Shown one piece after another: positions 1 to 10,530 of a stretch of 64,000 bases of DNA. Both the position numbers and the translations under genes were made by a program. This stretch comes from Punica granatum (taxonomy: Eukaryota; Streptophyta; Magnoliopsida; Myrtales; Lythraceae): contig NW_022204289.1 in assembly GCF_007655135.1 (NCBI RefSeq), positions 1 through 64,000 on the forward strand. The letters are read 5' to 3'. The notes under the pieces were generated by a model. It was not told the origin of the DNA. It did no database searches and saw only the letters and a program-made list of their open reading frames with translations. Numbering within the stretch: position 1 is the first letter of the stretch; every line of letters starts with the position of its first letter.

Positions 1-105
1 TTCTGATCAAATTTTCTTGAAGAATATGTTCGTGTAGCATATCCTAATGGAGGTGAAGAAGACATTACCGTGAAGCAGCAGATTCTCTTTGATGTTCAAG
101 GTTAG
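1..105 (+). other. possible 3' end of an unidentified coding region
   Basis: A frame open from base 7 to a TAG at 103-105 reads EEYVRVAYPNGGEED, followed by about 11 more residues. Its composition looks protein-like, but the frame meets a TGA at bases 4-6 and the window edge prevents following it upstream. It could be a terminal exon whose acceptor lies within the first 25 bases, or chance. I do not recognise a family. Confidence 0.2.
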
Positions 106-1833
106 GGTTTAATGTAGCATCAGTGTGAACTTCCTGTAGCATTATGTATGAACTTCCTGCAGTATTATGCAAATTCAGTATTTGGTACCCTCCATTTGAC
201 ATTGTTTCATCTTATTATGATTATATTTCATCTTTGTTTGGCCATTATTTCATCTTATGACCGTGTCTCATCTTATGAGCAGAGATTAACAACTTTGGCC
301 ATAAAAGATCTACCTTGTATTTCATTATCAATAAGGGAGTCGAGTACATATATACTCATATAAAACAAGATATCCAAAACCCAAAACAACTTTATAGCAG
401 CCACAACTGCAACCATACACAATTTACAACCCAATCAAGTCTCAATCAAGATGCCCAACACACCCCAGATGAAACTTACAATCACAATAACTCTAAAATC
501 ACATGACTCATTCTTCATTTGCTTTAATTCCTTCTACAGTTCCTTAATCTTTAATTTCATATACTTCATCTTTAATTCAGTCGAGGAAGCTTCATCACCA
601 GCAACCTCTGATTTATAATTTATATGTTTCTTTTTTAAAAGAGTTTTCTTAATTTTGAATTCATAAACATCTTTTGGCCTATTAATTCATGTATCCTTTT
701 ACAAAGAAAGAAAACTTCTCGTGCAAAGCACATGTAAGTTGACTAATATGTGGACATGTATATCTCAATTCTCTAGCTAACCCTATATATGTGAGCGCGC
801 ATACACTACTGACAAAGACGCTTCCGCTTGCTTATTTTAAATGAACTCAAACTCCTCTGGCAAAATCCCAAGTTGGTTGGGACATAGAATTCTCATTGTC
901 CAATTGGTGTCTTTCTACACGCAAGCATGCCGTGAAGTCATAGACTATTTTAGATACACAAATTTGTTCTTTCCCAACAAATAAAAAATGTAGCAAGAAA
1001 AATAACTCAAAAAGGGAAGTTTGTGAATTAACACAACCTGCCGCAAATTATCTTTCGTACACTTAATGTTCATTCTTTCATTTGATGAAATCATGTCTAA
1101 TATATATACTTTGTTACGGCCGCAAACATCTAGGTATAATCACATATCTAAAAGCATTCCTCGTGTTGTATAGACTGTATATATCTACAGAGGAAAGAAA
1201 TTGGCCGATTTAATAAATCCTCATAATTGTTTGATTCAAGTAGGTAGCTATCACATTCACATTCAGGACACATGTGGAAACCCACACCCTATTCAAAAAA
1301 GTTTCTCCTGCCCCTTTGGAGAAGTCAAAAAAGTGCTCAGCCCTTTTCAGAAAAAAATTAATCTGCTTTTAATCCACCAAAAAAAATCCACCGAAAAAAA
1401 AACGGCTTTTGTATATTAAACAATATTGGTAATTCCCGATATTAGTGTAGAAGATAAAAGTTGTTTTGATATTGTACAAAAGTTTGGATGCTCGTATATG
1501 TACCTTGTCGTTTCATTATAAGATTCAATAAGTTTTTTTCTAGAGATACGGCCTTATGGCTTATGGTACCCTTAGCCTTTGACAATTCTTTTTGCATATG
1601 CCATCTTGCATTTCCTTTCAGAAATTGAACACGCGCCCAATTTCTATTTTGTGATTTTTCAGCATAGTATGATCAATCTACTTATAATATCGTGCACTTT
1701 ACATAAATAAATCATCATTATCGACAGTCTTTGGTAAAAGTTATGGACATAATTGTAATGTGATGCATAGCACACAAGTATGTATACATTTTGGTGACAG
1801 ACTTTTAATATAATGATTAGTTGGGAATCAACA
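106..1833. other. AT-rich intergenic stretch, no gene seen
   Basis: No long frame, RNA gene or clear repeat boundary is visible. The short open frames here lack coding character. The final 15 bases hold the CAA-type upstream motif of the following tRNA gene. Confidence 0.5.
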
Positions 1834-1906
1834 TCCGTTGTAGTCTAGTTGGTTAGGATACTCGGCTCTCACCCGAGAGACCCGGGTTCAAGTCCCGGCA
1901 ACGGAA
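1834..1906 (+). tRNA. tRNA-Glu, anticodon CTC
   Basis: The 73-nt sequence folds into a complete cloverleaf. The acceptor stem is TCCGTTG (1834-1840) paired with CAACGGA (1899-1905), with discriminator A at 1906. The anticodon stem is CTCGG/CCGAG around loop CTCTCAC, giving anticodon CTC, which reads GAG codons. The T arm is CCGGG-TTCAAGT-CCCGG. Internal promoter boxes are intact (A box TAGTCTAGTTGG, B box GGTTCAAGTCC). There is no intron and no encoded CCA, as expected for a eukaryotic nuclear gene. A CAA motif lies just upstream, as is usual in plant tRNA genes. This is the best-supported RNA gene in the window and looks functional. Confidence 0.96.
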
Positions 1907-1911
1907 ATTGC

Positions 1912-1916
1912 TTTTT
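1912..1916 (+). terminator. RNA polymerase III terminator of tRNA-Glu
   Basis: A run of five T residues begins six bases after the tRNA 3' end, the standard Pol III stop signal. Confidence 0.8.
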
Positions 1917-2350
1917 GACTAATGAAGCTACCGCCTATCCAAGAAAAAGGTAAGGGGGACATATAACCACTATATGGAATTTTTTAATTATTTGCCTTAA
2001 AATATTATTATTTTACATAATTTCGACAACATTATTTTTTACTAAAGTATGTCATTTTTCGGTTACACTAAAATATATCATTTTTGTCAATTGATTACTT
2101 GAAATAACAATTGTAGGCTCATCATGTTAGCTCTTTGCAGTATTATTATTATTATTTTTTCTTGGGCAAGTTAAGGGGCCGAAGCCCTTACATCAATTTT
2201 AAATAACTTGATTTTTATATTTATCCGTAAGATAAGTAATTAAATTAGCATGCATAACAGAAAATAGAACAGTTGAAATCTGTTTATCTTTCTTTTTTGG
2301 TTGAATGAAACCTGTTCAATTTTGATATCTACTTACCATGTAATTAAAAT

Positions 2351-2651
2351 AAGAGTAGATTACCACTGTCGCTATTCACTTATTCATTAACAATCGTTTT
2401 TGCCCATGACATATTTTTACCACCAATTAGTCCCAAACGTTGGCATTCCGTCTACCATTTATACTCTTCCATAATGGAAAAGTGACAGAAAAGGTAACGT
2501 CGTCCATAAATTTTTCATCACGGAGGTTAACGGAAGAGTATAAATGGTAGAAGAAATGCCTACGTTTGGGGCTAATTGGTGACAAAAATATGTGGGAGGC
2601 AAAAACGGTTACTAATGAATAAGTGGATGGCGACAGTGATATTCTACTCTT
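2351..2651. mobile_element. 301-bp MITE, nearly a perfect hairpin
   Basis: Two inverted arms of about 115-120 bp face each other across a loop of about 60 bp. The ends are AAGAGTAGATTACCACTGTC on the left and GACAGTGATATTCTACTCTT on the right. The element is flanked by the direct repeat AAAAT (2346-2350 and 2652-2656), a plausible target-site duplication. It encodes no protein, so it is a non-autonomous DNA element. If transcribed it would form a long double-stranded RNA stem. Confidence 0.85.
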
Positions 2652-2730
2652 AAAATAATTATGCGGATTCTCTATAACTGTGTACCTAGTCGAATACTAA
2701 CAATAAAAATATATATCAACGACCAACGTG

Positions 2731-2900
2731 GATTAGTTCAAGCGGTTCGGCGCCTATTCCACTTAAGTAAGGTCTCATGTTTGATTCCTTGTGAAATGCA
2801 AAAATCCATAGCGGAAGAGTTTTACCTCTTAGTGGGATGACCCCACTTGACTGAATTAATGGAGGCCCAATTAAGTTTCCGGATATTAAGGTTCACACTG
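2731..2900 (+). repeat. tRNA-derived SINE-like sequence
   Basis: A box-A-like segment (TTAGTTCAAGCGGTTCGGCG) and a box-B-like segment (ATGTTTGATTCCTTG) are followed by a body ending in ATATTAAGGTTCAC. The same body recurs, diverged, near 17,395, 20,560, 49,395, 53,770 and 57,695, which supports a dispersed Pol III-derived family. The exact ends are uncertain. Confidence 0.55.
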
Positions 2901-2901
2901 A

Positions 2902-2927
2902 ATATATATATATATATATATATATAT
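2902..2927. repeat. (AT)n microsatellite
   Basis: A pure AT dinucleotide run of 26 bases sits directly after the SINE-like body and may have grown from its A/T-rich tail. Confidence 0.95.
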
Positions 2928-3208
2928 GTCAACGATAATATAATTTACTTGATGTATTTGCACAAGCGATGGATACATAGATGAAATCCATGTCTGAGAG
3001 GCACTTATGGGGGAGTTCTCAATCTTCCCTTAAAGATTAATTCAACAGATAGCGTACACCGAAAAGAAACTGTTTAATTTAATGGCTGATTTGAGCAACT
3101 CATATTATAAATATCATAGGGGAAAAGCAATAAATTCAATTCAAATTGGCAACACTGTAAAGCTAAAAACAAAAGAAAAATAGAGAACATTTTTCGGTAG
3201 CTAACAAG

Positions 3209-3386
3209 TCATTTGTTTTTGCTAGCAGAACTAATTAATTCTAGCATGGAGCTGAATTTCCACATAAGCTTCTTAGCATACAGACTCCCAGTTGAAATCT
3301 CAACACTCCCATCTAGCTGGTCTGGAACTACAAGCATCTTCCCCCGTTCTCCGTCACCATTCATGTTATACACAGATCCTGATGGC
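3209..3386 (-). other. possible terminal exon, unidentified gene
   Basis: On the minus strand an acceptor-like sequence (TTTAATCGCAG) precedes an open frame with strongly protein-like composition. It contains PSGSVYNMNGDGERG, MLVVPDQLDG and VEISTGSLYAKKL and ends ...SSASKNK at a TGA (3209-3211). A further minus-strand frame lies upstream at 3472-3717 (LADELESLAPSFKSYRIGV...), but no clean splice joins the two. This could be the remains of a real gene or an unannotated last exon. I do not recognise the family. Confidence 0.35.
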
Positions 3387-3471
3387 TGCGATTAAATTAG
3401 ATGTGATAACACATACGTAAATGATATTGATCGAGTTGGGAGCCCTCTGGCTCGAGGACAGCCTTCCTGTA

Positions 3472-3717
3472 TCAGGCACAGGCCTGCAGGAGAATTCTCT
3501 CCTCAGGAAGAGACGCTAGCTTTCCGGGATATCGAGAGGCTTTCCCGTAGAAGATTACCACTCCAATCCTATATGATTTGAACGATGGTGCTAGAGATTC
3601 CAATTCGTCTGCCAACTGCCAAGGCCCAAGGATACGTATACACAGAGCTAGCTTAAACATGAGACTGCACTCAAGGGATAAACGCAAGATGCTGTGCGGT
3701 GTCCTTTTCGATTTCAT
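3472..3717 (-). other. open frame with coding-like composition, possibly upstream exon of the same broken gene
   Basis: The minus-strand frame reads LALCIRILGPWQLADELESL, then SFKSYRIGV and LPEERILLQACA before a TGA. It is slightly GC-richer than its surroundings. The reading frame is interrupted before the exon-like stretch at 3209-3386. No known domain is recognised, so it is recorded only as a candidate remnant. Confidence 0.2.
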
Positions 3718-3729
3718 CAGTAAAGGCAG

Positions 3730-4224
3730 ACAAGTATGGGAGCTGATCCCTTCGACTGAATTTGGGTTGCTTTGTGAAAAAAAAGAAGGTATTTTCCATC
3801 TTATTAACTAAATTATTTACATGAAACTTATTTGAAACTCGGCTATGTATATATAGTATATGATATATGGCGTGATATTTCCTGGTCATGTAGGGCGGTA
3901 CAGGCCATTATATATTCCAAATGATAAGAAGCTCGTATATAGGTATATATGTGTCAATTTGTTCAAAACCACGCATGATTTCCTTATTAAGACGCAAAGT
4001 TGCCCCACACGTCATCTGGTTTTTCGTTGCAGATTTTAGAACTACAAACATGTACGAGATTAATTTCATGTTGTTCACTTGCACGCCTTTCAAGTACGTA
4101 AGTATGAAACATTAAGGATATATCCTTCATGATTTTTTAGGTAGATTATCCTTCATGATTTTTATTCTATTATATGAAGGTTCATACTCATCAAAAGAAT
4201 TCAATCCATTCAGATGGTTGATGA
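3730..4224. other. spacer with putative 3' UTR of gene A
   Basis: AT-rich sequence downstream of the minus-strand gene A. No protein or RNA gene is seen. The overlapping short frames on both strands are not coding-like. Confidence 0.4.
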
Positions 4225-5259
4225 TCAGACCATCACTTGCTCCATCTGGACGTCCTTTTCCGATTTCATTGCCTCGTACTGTGCGTTGTAAGCCTCGAGG
4301 TGATCTGCGAGGGCTGGCTTGTCGATGCTCTCGTTGTGGTACGACTTGCAGACAAAGTAGATCACAGTCTGCAGGACGAAGTCGACGAGCATGACAAAGG
4401 TGAGCAAGAGCCAGCAAGGAAGCCCAATCACAAGCATGTACCCTGGGGCACCGTAGCTGAGCGCGTATCTGAGCGCATACACCACGAAGATTTGGTACAC
4501 CAACATGATGCCCACGTAGAACACTGTGACTAGGAATATGAGTCCAGCTGACATTCCGATTTTGCCCTTGATCAAGTCCTTGCTCTTGAACAAGGCCTTG
4601 ATCCCGTAGTACTCCTCCAAGACGGAAATCACGCAAGCCACCCGCCATACGATGCCTATGTAGATGGTTGCCACCACGTACGCGATGAGTAAAATGATGA
4701 AAACGACCACCCCAAACACACCTCTGAACCCTAGGTTGACTACCCACAAGTAGAAGAGAGCAGAGGCCAACAAGTTCAAGACAATAACAATGGCGAAGCT
4801 CCATATGAAAGTGACTATCAGCCTCTTCCAGACCTTAGGGACCACGCCCATGACCTTCTTGAAGGCTACCGGCTTGTCGGTGTAGATGGATGCAATCATA
4901 TACACAACTGCTGAGGTCGCCAGGAGAGAAAGGATGAGTGTGACGATGTAATACGCAATCTTGAAGAGTGCGAGTGAGATCTTGTCGGAGGTCACGATTT
5001 CGGACCAGTGCTCATAGGTGTAGGAGCCCCACTCGTGGCTAGACGACTGGGATCGGTGAAGCATATTCTCGTCACGACGGAGCTTCCAGAAGAGGAAGTC
5101 AGAGACTTGCATTTGGATCAAGAAGACGAACGACAAGGGAAGGATTAAGGAGAGCGTGATTTGTGTGAAGATCTTCTTCCATGAGAAGATGATCTTGAAG
5201 GACTCCTTGAAGGTTGCGAAGAAGCCAAAGTTTTGAAGCTCCTCCTGGTCTCTTTCCAT
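4225..5259 (-). CDS. plant multi-pass membrane protein of unknown function (copy A)
   Basis: A single-exon gene of 344 codons runs from ATG (5257-5259) to TGA (4225-4227). It begins MERDQEELQNFGFF. It has about six hydrophobic segments: around residues 33-52, 95-125, 147-172, 181-215, 237-262 and 275-308. The last is followed by the family signature YFVCKSYH and a charged, probably cytosolic tail. The fold resembles the Arabidopsis At1g31130/At4g19950/At5g44860 group, labelled from memory as polyadenylate-binding protein 1-B-binding protein; no biochemical function is established. Conserved blocks shared with the downstream paralogues are ESFKII, QITLSLILPLSF, LSLLATSAVVY, WKRLIVTF and VISVLEEYYG. 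It is the only clearly intact member here. The four other copies lie on the same strand, suggesting tandem expansion from such a gene. Confidence 0.88.
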   Translation of the reverse strand: MERDQEELQNFGFFATFKESFKIIFSWKKIFTQITLSLILPLSFVFLIQMQVSDFLFWKLRRDENMLHRSQSSSHEWGSYTYEHWSEIVTSDKISLALFKIAYYIVTLILSLLATSAVVYMIASIYTDKPVAFKKVMGVVPKVWKRLIVTFIWSFAIVIVLNLLASALFYLWVVNLGFRGVFGVVVFIILLIAYVVATIYIGIVWRVACVISVLEEYYGIKALFKSKDLIKGKIGMSAGLIFLVTVFYVGIMLVYQIFVVYALRYALSYGAPGYMLVIGLPCWLLLTFVMLVDFVLQTVIYFVCKSYHNESIDKPALADHLEAYNAQYEAMKSEKDVQMEQVMV

Positions 5260-5340
5260 GAGGTGTGTATTAAGTAATTGAATTCCCTACTAATTGTTTT
5301 GGGTCTTGAGTGACGATTAAGGTGAGAAACCAAACGAATT

Positions 5341-5347
5341 TTTATAT
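5341..5347 (-). promoter_or_regulatory. TATA-like box of copy A
   Basis: The minus strand reads CCATATAAAAATTCG about 85 bases upstream of the ATG, a sensible distance for a plant TATA box with a short 5' leader. Sequence evidence only. Confidence 0.4.
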
Positions 5348-5489
5348 GGAAGGGAGGCAAAGCCAAAGGTAGCGGACTTTCGAGGATGACAACAAGACAG
5401 CATAGGCTTCATCCCTTGGCTTGTCTAGCAAATAGAATAGAATGGACATTACTGTAAATCGCCAGATATAATGAAATCGCTAAATTATA

Positions 5490-5640
5490 ATTTATTGTAA
5501 GAGGTCTTAGTTAATGGCACGAAACCCCGACTAAGAATCAAGAGGTTCGAGTTCGATTCTCATGGATGAGATTTATGCGTCGATTTATCTCGTTTTATTT
5601 ATTGTCCTTATAATAGGCTCTTGAACCTCCTTTATGACCA
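5490..5640 (+). repeat. SINE-like / tRNA-derived fragment
   Basis: GAGGTTCGAGTTCGATTCTC is a good B-box context, preceded by an A-box-like GGTCTTAGTTAATGGC. The ends cannot be set. The rest of 5,260-6,828 is AT-rich intergenic sequence in which I see no gene. Confidence 0.4.
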
Positions 5641-6828
5641 AAAACATTAAAGTTTATGTGAGTATATAAAGTTTATCTGTAGGGCAAGATTCTAAACTCA
5701 TTTGTATTTCGGGGTCATAATCAAACGGATGTTTATTAGAGGGATCGAGGCTCAGCCGTATAAGTTTAGAGAATCTCACGATCACATCGATATAAAGGAA
5801 AAGATAAAACATATAGACCTCGAAATCTACGTATATTTAAATATTGTAATGTCGATGTAACGTAGTTGTTGGGTATAAAAGGTATGTGGGAGTTTTCTTT
5901 TTGTGCTTAACGATGCAGAAGATGCTTATTATGAGACGGACGAAAGAGCATATAATACATAGCCCTAATCATCAATTTATGTTGTCTCTTTTAAAGTAAT
6001 GGAACATTACTTCTGAGGGGGAAAAAAAAACAGCTATTGTCTTACGTACACATGGATTGTTACGATCGGATATATATTGAAGCCAAAATAATAGCCCAAT
6101 TAGTGCATTTTAGATAACATTTTTTTTTCGTAAGGGTAGGGAAAAAAAAGTTCTGCGTCCAACAAAAATCGAACTCACAAATTCTTGCTTTCGGATTAAG
6201 ACGCAGTGTTTTGTTCTGAACTTATTTGTTTCGGTTACAAAATAAATTGCTGTAGGTGAGTGATAATTTATTTTCTGTGTTTTTCATAAATTTGTTAGTG
6301 ACCTGCCCCACACCCTCTAATTCTCTGATGGGATAATTTGGAGAATTAGGATAGATGGATAATTATTTACCCAAAAAATTATAGATGGATAATTTGGTTT
6401 GGAGAATTAAGATAGAGAGAAAATATTGTGGGGATTCTTTGTAATTCTCGGAGAATTTGGAAATATAGGAAGAGGATCGTTCTTTCTCTTCTAGTCCTTG
6501 ACGGCACGCCGTGCGAAACACTTCAAAGGGAACATCAATGTCTCTGATTTCGCGTGTCTTACTTTGTTGAATCATATTTAAAAGTTATCATATCTCAATC
6601 ATTTATTTAAAATTCTTCATGGATTTTATAAAATTCATACTGTAATTAACATCTACACTATAGTCTAAAAAAAATTATAGATCTGAACAATTTGCCTCTC
6701 AAGATTTATTTTGGACTGATTAGCCCCCTAAACTTCATTATATGATCCAACTTGGTCCTATCCTATCTCTGTATCTTCTATCGGTTGGGAGGTATGAGAC
6801 CAGAACACAAGAAAGTCATAAAATAATA

Positions 6829-7163
6829 GGGAAATTTTTTTTTGGTCCTCTAAGTTTAGCCTTTGGTCAATTTTGATTATCTAAGTTTTAAAAGTGCTGA
6901 ATTAGTCCTATATGTTTAATCAGTAAGGCACTTTTGGTCCATTTTGTGACTTATAAGACCAAAATTATCTTTTTTAAAAAACTTATCGGACCAAATTTTA
7001 ATTGAAATCCAACTTATAAGATAAAAAATTTCTTTTTCAAAGCTTATAGAATTGAAATTGTTTTACGGAGCGAATGTATAAGACTGATTCGGTAGTTTTA
7101 AATCTTATATGACCAAAATTGATTAAATGTCGAGCATATAGGACCAAAAATATCTTTTTTCCC
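6829..7163. mobile_element. MITE with 9-bp target duplication (MULE-type)
   Basis: The element starts GGGAAATTTTTTTTTGGTCC and ends GGACCAAAAATATCTTTTTT-CCC, giving imperfect terminal inverted repeats. It is flanked by identical 9-bp repeats AAAATAATA (6820-6828 and 7164-7172). A 9-bp duplication is the usual mark of Mutator-like insertion. At 335 bp it has no coding capacity. Confidence 0.85.
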
Positions 7164-7172
7164 AAAATAATA

Positions 7173-9329
7173 CTATCCTTTATGTGTTATTTTATTATTA
7201 TTATTATTATTATTTTATGTGTGTATCAATGCCAACGACCAGCATTTGAGCATCAAATATCGAATTGCCGAATCGGAAAAAAATTGGGTGCTTCTTACAT
7301 CTAGCGGATATGCCTGCCTTAACACGCATGGCCAGGAAGGGCCTCAGTACGATGCCTTGGCCTTCGCATGCCTAAACTATAATCTTAAGGGCAGATGAAG
7401 TAAAAGTGTCTCAACAAGCCGGGGAAAGGAGTTCTTTTATTGCATGAAAAATCCTTAGCATAGGAAAGTAATACGAAATAGAAACAAAGGGTACTGAAAA
7501 TCTTATCTATAAGAATTGAACCAATGCAGTCTCTTGAATATAAATGTGGCATAATTGTACTATCGTAGTTCATTCCTGTCCTGGGAGCAAAGGACTTAAC
7601 TATGAAGGCTAGCAATACGCATTCATTACTTATTTGCAAAAAAATCATTGTAAACATTGATGTACTTTTTAATTTCTTTTCATTTAACTTCGAGACTGCA
7701 TGCCTATACACCTATACGTAAACTATTTGACCTCGGGCATGTCGATTAAGTTGGGAACATATATAAGTCTAATCGGAGAATTTGGCGTTTAATTAATTGC
7801 AAACAAATTTGTCTGTCAAATGACTCAATGTTATCTTTCTGTCTCCTTTCCTTGTGGGCATCAAATGTTAAACTAATTCAAATTTTCTTGAAAATTAACC
7901 GAAAGCATGACAGCGTCGGCATGTGATGTCAATGGCGCACGAAAAATGTGTCGACTGCATTTTGAGTATTGCAGGGTGACGGTGACCCTGTTGTATGACC
8001 AGAATCGATTAAAATTTTGTAAGTCTAATTGAGTGAATATTATTCGTCAACTGGCGTGGTACAGATTTGATGTATTTTGAGTATTTAAGGTTAGTGTTGA
8101 TGTGTTTTTCTATATATACCCAACACACATTGCCTGCTGAAGAAGAAAACACGACCAACCCTCCTTTATTTTGTAAGTGAATATATAATTGGCACACCAC
8201 TGCCCCGAACCACATGTCCTTGTGAGCTGTTTCTGTTCTCTCTCTATAATCTTCACTGTTTTGTGAAGTCCGGTCCAAGCCCCCGACAAATACCTATTCA
8301 ATCACCACGTTTATTCACGTGGATATGAATTGGAATAAGAATTTCAATATCCTTTGACAGCATTTGGTAGCAAACTGATAGAGATTGTGATCGAGATTCA
8401 ACTGGATATAATAACTAAGGTAATACTAATATGGGGTGGATTTAGGACGGATTAAGATAACTAGACAAACGAACCCGCGCTACGCACCGGTGAGAAAAAA
8501 GAGAGAAATTATTAGGGAAAAAAAAGGAAAATAAGAATGGAATGGGTGAGAAAAATAGATAAAGAGAGTTGAAGATGGAGAGAAAAGTGAGTGAGTGGAT
8601 TTGAAAATTACTTCATAAGTTTTGACTCAATTCTATTTTAACTTTGAATATATATAAAATTAATTGGATTGTAATGAATGTGTTGTTGAATTATAGAAAA
8701 AGTAATGAATAGTTGAGATAATTTAGTATTAAAAATTGAATTGAATGGTTAAAAAAATAGAAGAAAAATGAAAAAGTAATAATTGTATTGTTGAATTGAA
8801 GATAAGTGAAATAAAGTTAAAAATAAGTTGTAAAACCAAATAAAGAGTAAATTATTCAAAATATAGTGGTTGTGATTAATTAGAGATAGTGTTTTTGGGC
8901 ATTTTGAAAATAAAAAGCGCCATCAAAAGAGAAGGTTTTGAATTTTTTTTCTTTTTTTTTTTGCAGAGAGAGTTTAATTTTATATAATAGTATAAATGAT
9001 ATATCGGCAATGACTTGATCATCCTTGACATTAAGTCTAATATATGGAAGCGGCCACCACGTACACAAGAGGAGTACTCTGAGCGATGCGGCTCTTCCAT
9101 GGCCACCACCGCTTGGTTGAGGTTGCCGTCGACCTTTGACGGTGGTGACTGGCGAAGGGCCCCATCGTCCCCGGAAGAGTTCGTCAATAGTTTTATTAAT
9201 TCCCAAAATTATTTTTTTATATTTTTTTTAAATATTAATTAAATAAGCATATTGTCATATACAAATTTCAGACCTCGATACATATCAAACACTTGTTTTA
9301 TATACTGCAAATTCATTTGATATAAAATT
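7173..9329. other. intergenic DNA with an AT-rich repeat at about 8,590-8,850
   Basis: No convincing gene. The stretch 8,590-8,850 belongs to an AT-rich dispersed family (runs such as ATTGTATTGTTGAATT and GAAAAAGTAATAATTG). The family recurs inverted at 14,725-15,050 and 27,270-27,498/46,905-46,990, and direct at 47,551-47,819. A GC-rich island at 9,045-9,185 carries short frames on both strands but no recognisable domain. Confidence 0.45.
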
Positions 9330-9678
9330 CGTCTCATCTTGCTCATAAATTTCGTCCTGTCCGCATCACCTAAAATAGCTCACTGGAATAAGAAATGGTC
9401 GGTTGTTGCTTGCACTTAATCGTCGATAATCATCAAAAGGATATAACTCAGTGGTGCATGTTCTTGACGCAACCATGTACAAATGTGCGAAATTATTGGA
9501 CCGCGCTTATATGGGTTCAAACCTACACTTTCCTCTTGAAGCTGGCGGGGGACAATTATTTGTCCTCCCACCAATTACTTTCAACGCCTACCCTCACGTG
9601 ACGACATGTAATCTTACACGTGATGTGGGCTCACGTAACATGCGTTTTTCCCCAAGATCATCTCATTTTTAGCTCTGA

Positions 9679-10032
9679 TGATGCGGCAGAAAACAAGCAA
9701 TTTTATGTTATTTGGGCGTTTTCGCAATTTTTAGGGAATAATTTATTTTAGGAAAAGTTTATTTTACAGAATAGTTTATTTCCTTCGTTATAATTTCGTT
9801 TAAGCCTATTTAAGCGTTGTAAGCCCTAGGACTAAAGACAGTTGAGTTTTTTTGGATGAATAAAATTTCGAGAGAATATTTTCTATATTTTCCCAAATTC
9901 GGCATTGATTGAATCAATGAATTTGATGCATGTTTCATAGTATTCGTAGAATCAATAGGTTATAGAAGATTGTTTTCTGGAATTTGTGCGCGAATCAACA
10001 TATTACAATTGTTCTTTAGTTTCGCTGCGTCA
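9679..10032 (+). mobile_element. solo LTR, 354 bp, with TCTGA target duplication
   Basis: The sequence opens TGATGCGGC and closes GCTGCGTCA, so it has TG...CA ends inside short inverted repeats. It is flanked by identical TCTGA (9674-9678 and 10033-10037). It contains a promoter-like CTATTTAAG and a GAATAAAA polyadenylation-like motif in the expected order, which sets the orientation. The homologous place at 56,691-56,703 reads AGCTCTGATACCA with no insert. No internal retroviral domain is present, so recombination between two LTRs is the likely origin. Confidence 0.85.
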
Positions 10033-10530
10033 TCTGATACCATATGTTGAATCGAGCTTATACGGGTTCGGACCAATGTACAACTCAAAAGTTTAAGTCA
10101 ATAAATTATTCAGGTTTCATTTAAATAATGAAGATCTATTCTAGGTTATGTTTCAAGAAGTATTCCATGGAGCTTTAGTTTGATATGTATAATAGAGAAA
10201 AATCCATGGATGTTTAAGAATTTTTAATCAATCTCCAGAGTAATGGGTTGAGAGATCTAAGACTGGATAAGAATTTTTGAATCCTATTTTTATGAATTTG
10301 GAAATAGAATTATTATCAAAGTTGATTTCAACCCTTAACGATAAATAATAAATAAAAAGAAAAAAGAATGAAATCTTATTAAAACTCCATATTCAATTCA
10401 TGCCGGTGACAAAACCATATACTTTTCATTACAAAATGAATAAACCGGAAAAGGATGGATTATTTTGTGAAAGAATTATTGATCCTATAAATTGGTAAAC
10501 TTGCGCTCGTGAAAATTGTCTTTTAATTTA

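Noticed and set aside
4127..4804. 225-codon minus-strand frame inside gene A
   Set aside because: Shadow of the 344-codon gene in another frame, with no membrane pattern. Similar shadows occur in copies B-E.
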